This document shows, piece after piece, positions 1 through 6,378 of a DNA stretch of 6,378 nucleotides (its first letter is position 1; each line of letters starts with the position of its first letter). The notes beneath the pieces were generated by a model. It was not told the origin of the DNA, made no database searches, and worked only from the letters and a program-made list of their open reading frames with translations. Both the position numbers and the translations under genes were made by a program. This DNA comes from JBIOJM01 sp044450785 (lineage in GTDB: Bacteria; Planctomycetota; Planctomycetia; Isosphaerales; Isosphaeraceae). The DNA lies in the NCBI GenBank assembly GCA_044450785.1, contig JBIOJM010000460.1:1-6378 (forward strand), given 5' to 3'.

Positions 1-102
1 CTGGCCGGTCAGCTCGAAGCCCTCGCCGAGCGCAAACAGGCCGAAGGGGGCGAACCGGCCGAAGGGGGCGAGAACGCCGAATCCGCGCCGGCACCCGATT
101 GA
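1..102 (+). CDS. rplJ: 50S ribosomal protein L10, C-terminal end (partial)
   Basis: The window opens inside a reading frame that gives 33 residues before TGA at 100-102. The start LAGQLEALAERKQ is like the final helix of L10, which in many bacteria reads roughly LAxxLxALAEKK. L10 anchors L7/L12 dimers to 23S rRNA to form the ribosomal stalk, where translation factors act. The identification rests on this short match plus position directly upstream of rplL and rpoB, the classic rplJ-rplL-rpoB order. The tail after the helix is Glu/Gly/Ala-rich and contains a hexapeptide repeat (AEGGEP, AEGGEN). This is longer than the blunt end of the E. coli protein and probably disordered. The 5' part, including the L12-binding and rRNA-binding regions, lies outside the window. 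In other bacteria free L10-L12 represses its own mRNA upstream of rplJ, which cannot be examined here. Confidence 0.78.
   Translation: MAGQLEALAERKQAEGGEPAEGGENAESAPAPD
39..71 (+). repeat. 15-bp direct repeat in the rplJ tail
   Basis: The 15-mer GGCCGAAGGGGGCGA occurs exactly at 39-53 and again at 57-71, with an 18-base period that keeps the reading frame. It encodes consecutive AEGGE-x units in the L10 C-terminal tail, followed by a degenerate third unit (AES). It looks like a small in-frame tandem duplication, the sort that arises by slippage in low-constraint tails. Confidence 0.8.
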
Positions 103-134
103 GGTCCACCGGGGGCCGCCTCGCTCCGCACCGA

Positions 135-165
135 TTGACACGCCGGGAGACGACGTGACTGTAAT
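135..165 (+). promoter_or_regulatory. possible sigma70-type promoter upstream of rplL
   Basis: A perfect -35 consensus TTGACA lies at 135-140, and TGTAAT (5 of 6 matches to TATAAT) at 160-165. The spacer is 19 bases, longer than the optimal 17. A TG dinucleotide at 156-157 is one base off the extended -10 position. The pair sits in the 180-base rplJ-rplL gap and would give an rplL leader of roughly 110 bases. L12 is needed at several copies per L10, so an extra promoter here would make sense, but one such match in a window can arise by chance. Confidence 0.33.
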
Positions 166-186
166 CGCCTGGAATTGGTAACCCTC

Positions 187-223
187 CCCGATCGCACCGA
201 CTGGAAAAGAACGATCGATCGGG
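187..223 (+). repeat. 8-bp inverted repeat in the rplL leader
   Basis: CCCGATCG at 187-194 is perfectly complementary to CGATCGGG at 216-223, giving an 8-bp stem around a 21-base loop. The 3' arm is part of the 10-bp palindrome CGATCGATCG (212-221). No T-run follows, so it is not an intrinsic terminator. It lies between the possible promoter and the rplL ribosome binding site and could be a leader hairpin or a protein-binding site. Function is unknown. Confidence 0.4.
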
Positions 224-265
224 CCCTCACTCATGCAAAAACCTTGACCTTTACGATCCATCAGG

Positions 266-271
266 AAAGGA
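266..271 (+). promoter_or_regulatory. ribosome binding site deciding the rplL start
   Basis: AAAGGA lies 11 bases before ATG 283. It selects that ATG over an in-frame TTG at 175. The 36 codons between TTG and ATG have no L12-like sequence. Confidence 0.65.
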
Positions 272-282
272 CTTTTCAACCG

Positions 283-693
283 ATGTCCACCGCGGAAGCA
301 ACTCCGTTCGCCGATAGCATCAAGAGTCTGGGCGACTCGCTGGTCAACATGAAGGTGCTCGAGGTGCTTCAACTGACGAAGTACCTCAAGGAGGCCTATG
401 GTCTGGAGGCCGCGGCGATGACCGTGGCGGCTCCCGCGGGGGGCGGCGGCCCGGCCGGCGGCGAACCGCCTCCTCCTCCCAAGACCGAATTCGACGTCCT
501 GCTCGAGGCGATCGGCCCGAACAAGATCCAGGTCATCAAGGTGGTCCGGGCAGCCACGACCCTCGGCCTCAAGGAGGCGAAGGACCTGGTCGAATCCGCC
601 CCCAAGGAGGTCAAGACCGGCATCTCCAAGGAGGATGCCGAGAAGCTCAAGAAGGAACTCGAGGACACGGGCGCAACCGTGAAGATCAAATGA
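283..693 (+). CDS. rplL: 50S ribosomal protein L7/L12
   Basis: This 136-residue protein is the flexible ribosomal stalk protein that recruits and stimulates the GTPase factors EF-G, EF-Tu and IF2. Residues 1-46 form the helical N-terminal dimerisation and L10-binding domain. Residues 47-66 are the hinge, rich in Ala and Gly but ending in five consecutive prolines (62-66). Residues 67-136 are the factor-binding domain, with the family core KIQVIKVVRAATTLGLKEAK at 81-100. The matching E. coli segment has Gly where residues 90 and 93 are Ala and Thr here. E. coli L12 is about 120 residues, and the excess comes mainly from the N-terminus and hinge. The ATG at 283 is chosen because of its ribosome binding site and because translation from it starts just before the conserved N-domain. 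The gene lies 180 bases after rplJ and 153 bases before rpoB, probably in the same transcription unit, with a possible promoter of its own. Confidence 0.96.
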   Translation: MSTAEATPFADSIKSLGDSLVNMKVLEVLQLTKYLKEAYGLEAAAMTVAAPAGGGGPAGGEPPPPPKTEFDVLLEAIGPNKIQVIKVVRAATTLGLKEAKDLVESAPKEVKTGISKEDAEKLKKELEDTGATVKIK

Positions 694-727
694 ATTCGAC
701 CAACCCACGCTGATCTCTTCCGCTTCG

Positions 728-763
728 CCCCGGCGCCGGCCAATTCGATCGGCGGCATCGGGG
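728..763 (+). promoter_or_regulatory. candidate hairpin or attenuator in the rplL-rpoB gap
   Basis: An outer stem pairs 728-732 (CCCCG) with 759-763 (CGGGG). An inner stem pairs 734-739 (CGCCGG) with 749-754 (TCGGCG), including one G-T pair, around a 9-base loop. Unpaired bases between the stems are asymmetric (1 and 4). No T-tract follows, so full intrinsic termination is unlikely. E. coli has a partial attenuator and an RNase III site in the equivalent gap, which makes a role in lowering rpoB relative to rplL plausible. G+C-rich DNA often gives such hairpins by chance. Confidence 0.27.
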
Positions 764-831
764 CATCTCGGCGCGCAAGGGCGGTCCGAGGACTGTGACC
801 CCCACTCCGGCCTGCATTCTCTTCTCCCTTT

Positions 832-837
832 GAGGAG
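832..837 (+). promoter_or_regulatory. ribosome binding site of rpoB
   Basis: GAGGAG lies 9 bases upstream of ATG 847, a near-ideal Shine-Dalgarno site that supports this start. Confidence 0.75.
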
Positions 838-846
838 CGCGACCCC

Positions 847-4557
<3,711 letters not shown>

Positions 4558-4640
4558 TCGCGCGACGATTCACATGAGTCTCAAAACGCCCTGGCTCAGA
4601 CGCAAGCTCGTTGGAGAAAGGTGGGACCTCGGTCGGACAC

Positions 4641-4646
4641 GGGGAG
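4641..4646 (+). promoter_or_regulatory. ribosome binding site favouring start 4655
   Basis: GGGGAG lies 8 bases before ATG 4655. The longer in-frame start at 4574 has no purine-rich site in front of it. Confidence 0.6.
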
Positions 4647-4654
4647 CGATTCCA

Positions 4655-5221
4655 ATGCCACTTGAGCAATGCTTCGAAGAGGCCCTCCGCTCGACGGAGC
4701 CACTGAACGAGCTTCGATCCCTGGCCCTGCGTCTTTCCTCTCAAGGACAGGAAAAGACCGCGATCCTTGCGAAATTCGAGGACGCTCGCCGTTACTTAAG
4801 AGAGGCCAACCGAGATAACTTTCTTGCTCCGAACTTGCACCTTACGGAGCTGACCATGCCCAAAACGTCGACGCACTCACCGGCTGATCTGGAAAGACTC
4901 GATCGCTTCTACCGCGAAGGCGGTCTCCGCGCCATGGCGTCGCCCCATGTCCATTACGATGATCCGGCCTGTCCCCATCCGGGCTGCTCGCATCGAATGG
5001 AATGGATCGATTTCCAGCTCGAGCTCCACGGCGATCCGGAGCGGGTCTACAAACCATTGGTCAGGGCCTGGTGGGAAGGAAGCGGGTTCGTCGGCCGTTG
5101 TCCGAGTTGCCATGATTGGATCCGGTTTACCACCCTCAAGATGGAGGCTGTCGACGAGGATGCTGTTGCCCAGTTTCCCCAGCTCCCCGAAAGCTGGCAC
5201 ACCGTCGCTCAGTTTGCGTGA
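4655..5221 (+). CDS. hypothetical composite protein with Cys-rich, probably zinc-binding C-terminal domain
   Basis: I do not recognise a named family. From ATG 4655 the protein has 188 residues in two distinct parts. Residues 3-52 look helical and charged, then end in a non-helical stretch (53-67). Residues 68-188 begin at an internal Met that has its own Shine-Dalgarno site and contain CPHPGC (C106, C111), H113, and CPSCH (C149, C152, H153). The CX4C and CX2C pairs, 37 residues apart, suggest a zinc ribbon. Between them is a Trp-rich segment (W117, W139, W140). No signal peptide or membrane segment is visible. An in-frame ATG at 4574 would add 27 basic residues but lacks a ribosome binding site. 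The ORF starts 97 bases after rpoB and ends 28 bases before a protease gene. DNA at 4741-4860 is about 53% G+C by hand count, clearly below rpoB. It may be a fusion of a truncated small gene with an intact 121-residue gene. Confidence 0.72.
   Translation: MPLEQCFEEALRSTEPLNELRSLALRLSSQGQEKTAILAKFEDARRYLREANRDNFLAPNLHLTELTMPKTSTHSPADLERLDRFYREGGLRAMASPHVHYDDPACPHPGCSHRMEWIDFQLELHGDPERVYKPLVRAWWEGSGFVGRCPSCHDWIRFTTLKMEAVDEDAVAQFPQLPESWHTVAQFA
4846..4849 (+). promoter_or_regulatory. internal ribosome binding site for alternative start 4856
   Basis: GGAG lies 6 bases before the in-frame ATG at 4856, which begins exactly where the Cys-rich module starts. It suggests a separately translated 121-residue protein (4856-5221), either instead of or alongside the longer form. 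Confidence 0.5.
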
Positions 5222-5249
5222 CCGGCGACCCTGAACGAAATGTGAACGC

Positions 5250-5618
5250 ATGAGTGTTTTCCGACTGGAGTGCGAGGTAATCAACGTCACCGACCCGAGC
5301 CGGTCGTCGGTCGTTCCCCAACTGCTGGTGGACACCGGGTCGAAGCTCACCTGGCTTCCGGAAGCGGTCCTGCATCAAGTCGGAGTGCGGATGGTCAAGA
5401 AAGACCTGCCCTTCCTCATGGCCAACGGTCAGACGATGACTCGTTCCGCCGGCTACGCCATCTTACGCGGCTCGGGCTTCGAGACGGTTGACGAGGTCGT
5501 CTTCGGCCAGCCCGGCGACCTCGCGCTGCTTGGTGCCCGCACCCTGGAAGGATTCGGCGCCACGGTGGACCCGAGCAATAAGCGACTCGTCGCTGCCGGT
5601 CCTCACCCGGCTGCATAG
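5250..5618 (+). CDS. retropepsin-like aspartic protease family protein
   Basis: This 122-residue protein has the layout of one retroviral-type (clan AA) aspartic protease monomer. LLVDTGS at 25-31 carries the catalytic D28 in the DTG signature. A flap-like segment around 53-62 (LPFLMANGQT) follows. LALLGARTLEGFG at 91-103 contains the hydrophobic-hydrophobic-Gly motif that packs behind the active site, followed by VDPSNKRLV, the usual end of small bacterial members. With one catalytic Asp per chain it would have to act as a homodimer. Substrate and function of these bacterial proteins are largely unknown, and there is no signal peptide or membrane anchor, so it is probably cytoplasmic. The gene starts 28 bases after the zinc-ribbon-like ORF and ends 38 bases before the Uma2 gene. 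Only a weak purine stretch precedes the ATG, so translation may depend on coupling to the upstream gene. Confidence 0.85.
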   Translation: MSVFRLECEVINVTDPSRSSVVPQLLVDTGSKLTWLPEAVLHQVGVRMVKKDLPFLMANGQTMTRSAGYAILRGSGFETVDEVVFGQPGDLALLGARTLEGFGATVDPSNKRLVAAGPHPAA

Positions 5619-5646
5619 AATCCCATCTTAGAATGATGATGATCGC

Positions 5647-5651
5647 GAAGG
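5647..5651 (+). promoter_or_regulatory. ribosome binding site favouring start 5657
   Basis: GAAGG lies 5 bases before ATG 5657. The upstream in-frame ATG triplets at 5633, 5636 and 5639 have no comparable site in front of them. Confidence 0.5.
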
Positions 5652-5656
5652 TACCT

Positions 5657-6343
5657 ATGGCGACAGCCACCGAGCCTGCTGCTTCTGAACGGCACGACGT
5701 AGCGGGCGTCGTGATCGACGGCGCGACGTGGGCCGATTACGAGGCAATGCTCGGCATCATCGGCGAGCGTCGCATTTTCGTCAATTACGACCATGGCGTC
5801 ATGGAGGTGATGGTGCCGTCGCATCTTCACGAGACGATCGGCGACTTCTTGGGACTCATGGTCGACATTCTCAGCGAGGAGCTCGAGGTCCCCTGTGAGG
5901 CGGGCGGCTCGACGACGCACCGGCGCGAGGACCTCGAGAAAGGCGTTGAGCCCGACAGGTGCTTCTGGCTTCACGCCAAGGCCATCCCCATGTTGGGGCG
6001 GCGCGATCTTGATCTCGCCATTGATCCCGCCCCCAGCCTGGTCATCGAGGTCAATTACACGAGCAGCTCGGTCGATCGGATGGCCATATTCGCCGCCTTG
6101 GGTGTGGACGAAGTCTGGCGATTTCATCGCGGGCTGGAGTTCCTCTTTCTGGAAGGGGGCGGTTACCGGCAGACCGACCGCAGCCTCAATTTTCCCATGC
6201 TGACGCTCGCGGAGGCGAACCGACTTCTGGAGAAGACCCAAACGACAGGACGCGTCCCCTGGATGAAAGCATTCCGACAGCACGTCCGTGAAAACCTGGT
6301 CCCGAGGCCGCGCAAACCTCACGATGGCGCGGATCAACCTTAA
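5657..6343 (+). CDS. Uma2 family (DUF820) restriction-endonuclease-like protein
   Basis: This 228-residue protein matches the Uma2/DUF820 family, which has the PD-(D/E)XK nuclease fold and is greatly expanded in cyanobacteria and planctomycetes. GVMEVMVPSHLHE at 47-59 is the family's N-terminal motif with E50 and E59. VEPDRCFWL at 97-105 holds the PD motif with D100. PSLVIEV at 126-132 supplies E131. SSSVDRMAIFAALGVDEVWRF at 136-156 matches the variant form with SSS-x-D/N-R in place of the SPST segment of other members. The expected catalytic residues are therefore present, but the biological role of the family is unproven, and Uma2 genes usually occur as solitary copies. Residues 201-214 form a basic helical tail. 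The start at 5657 is preferred for its ribosome binding site and because MATATEP resembles common Uma2 N-termini. Starting at 5633 would add eight residues. There is no partner methylase, so a restriction-modification system is unlikely. Confidence 0.88.
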   Translation: MATATEPAASERHDVAGVVIDGATWADYEAMLGIIGERRIFVNYDHGVMEVMVPSHLHETIGDFLGLMVDILSEELEVPCEAGGSTTHRREDLEKGVEPDRCFWLHAKAIPMLGRRDLDLAIDPAPSLVIEVNYTSSSVDRMAIFAALGVDEVWRFHRGLEFLFLEGGGYRQTDRSLNFPMLTLAEANRLLEKTQTTGRVPWMKAFRQHVRENLVPRPRKPHDGADQP

Positions 6344-6360
6344 GGCGAGTGGCAGGTCGA

Positions 6361-6378
6361 ATGATCCCCGTAGCCGAA
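6361..6378 (+). CDS. possible start of the next gene (partial)
   Basis: An ATG at 6361 opens a frame (MIPVAE) that stays open for the six codons to the window edge, 17 bases after the Uma2 stop. GGCAGG lies upstream as a modest ribosome binding site. Six codons cannot identify it, and they do not resemble the usual start of rpoC. It could be chance. Confidence 0.2.

Noticed and set aside
175..282. TTG-initiated 36-residue extension of L7/L12
   Set aside because: There is no L12-like sequence in it, it covers the leader hairpin, and ATG 283 has a good ribosome binding site.
4575..4598. Hairpin TGAGTC/GGCTCA just after rpoB, as a terminator
   Set aside because: It has only six pairs including one G-T, a 12-base loop and no following T-run.
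5616..5634. Two TAGAAT hexamers (5616-5621 and 5629-5634) as -10 boxes for the Uma2 gene
   Set aside because: No -35-like hexamer lies 16-19 bases upstream of either, and the short gap suggests co-transcription with the protease gene.
5603..6337. 244-codon open frame on the minus strand over the Uma2 gene
   Set aside because: The + strand frame shows clear Uma2 motifs. The antisense frame shows none and is best explained as a codon-bias shadow.
5657..6343. Restriction-modification system based on the Uma2 protein
   Set aside because: There is no methyltransferase or specificity gene nearby, and Uma2 family genes usually occur alone in many copies.
4558..6378. Insertion sequence, integron or prophage carrying the accessory genes
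   Set aside because: No transposase or integrase, terminal inverted repeats, target-site duplication or attachment site could be seen within the window.

Overview
The window is G+C-rich bacterial DNA carrying part of the ribosomal-protein/RNA-polymerase cluster, followed by a short run of accessory genes, all on the + strand. RpoB is a compact 1236-residue form. Together with the wide intergenic gaps, a Uma2-family nuclease and a small retropepsin-like protease, it suggests a planctomycete, perhaps of the Isosphaeraceae. That placement is inference from the style of the proteins, not a search result.

Positions 1-693: the last 33 codons of rplJ (L10) with a repetitive acidic tail, then a 180-base gap, then rplL (L7/L12). 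The gap holds a possible internal promoter and a perfect 8-bp inverted repeat. Positions 694-846 separate rplL from rpoB and contain a G+C-rich hairpin where some bacteria have an attenuator. Positions 847-4557 are a complete rpoB with all main catalytic motifs and most rifampicin-pocket residues.

Positions 4558-6378: the gene expected next is rpoC, but it is not in the 1.8 kb that follow. Instead there are three accessory genes in the same direction: a composite ORF whose second half is a Cys-rich, probably zinc-binding domain (4655-5221), a 122-residue retroviral-type aspartic protease (5250-5618), and a Uma2-family (DUF820) PD-(D/E)XK nuclease homologue (5657-6343). A possible next start codon lies at 6361. 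No gene-free stretch exceeds 300 bases.

The first three genes supply the ribosomal stalk (L10 and L12) and the polymerase beta subunit, classically co-transcribed. The last three have no known link to them. They may be read-through passengers of the rpoB transcript or a mobile or lineage-specific insertion. I see no transposase, terminal repeats or phage genes, and no clear evidence of a new defence system, although the three-gene cassette is the most unusual part of the window.
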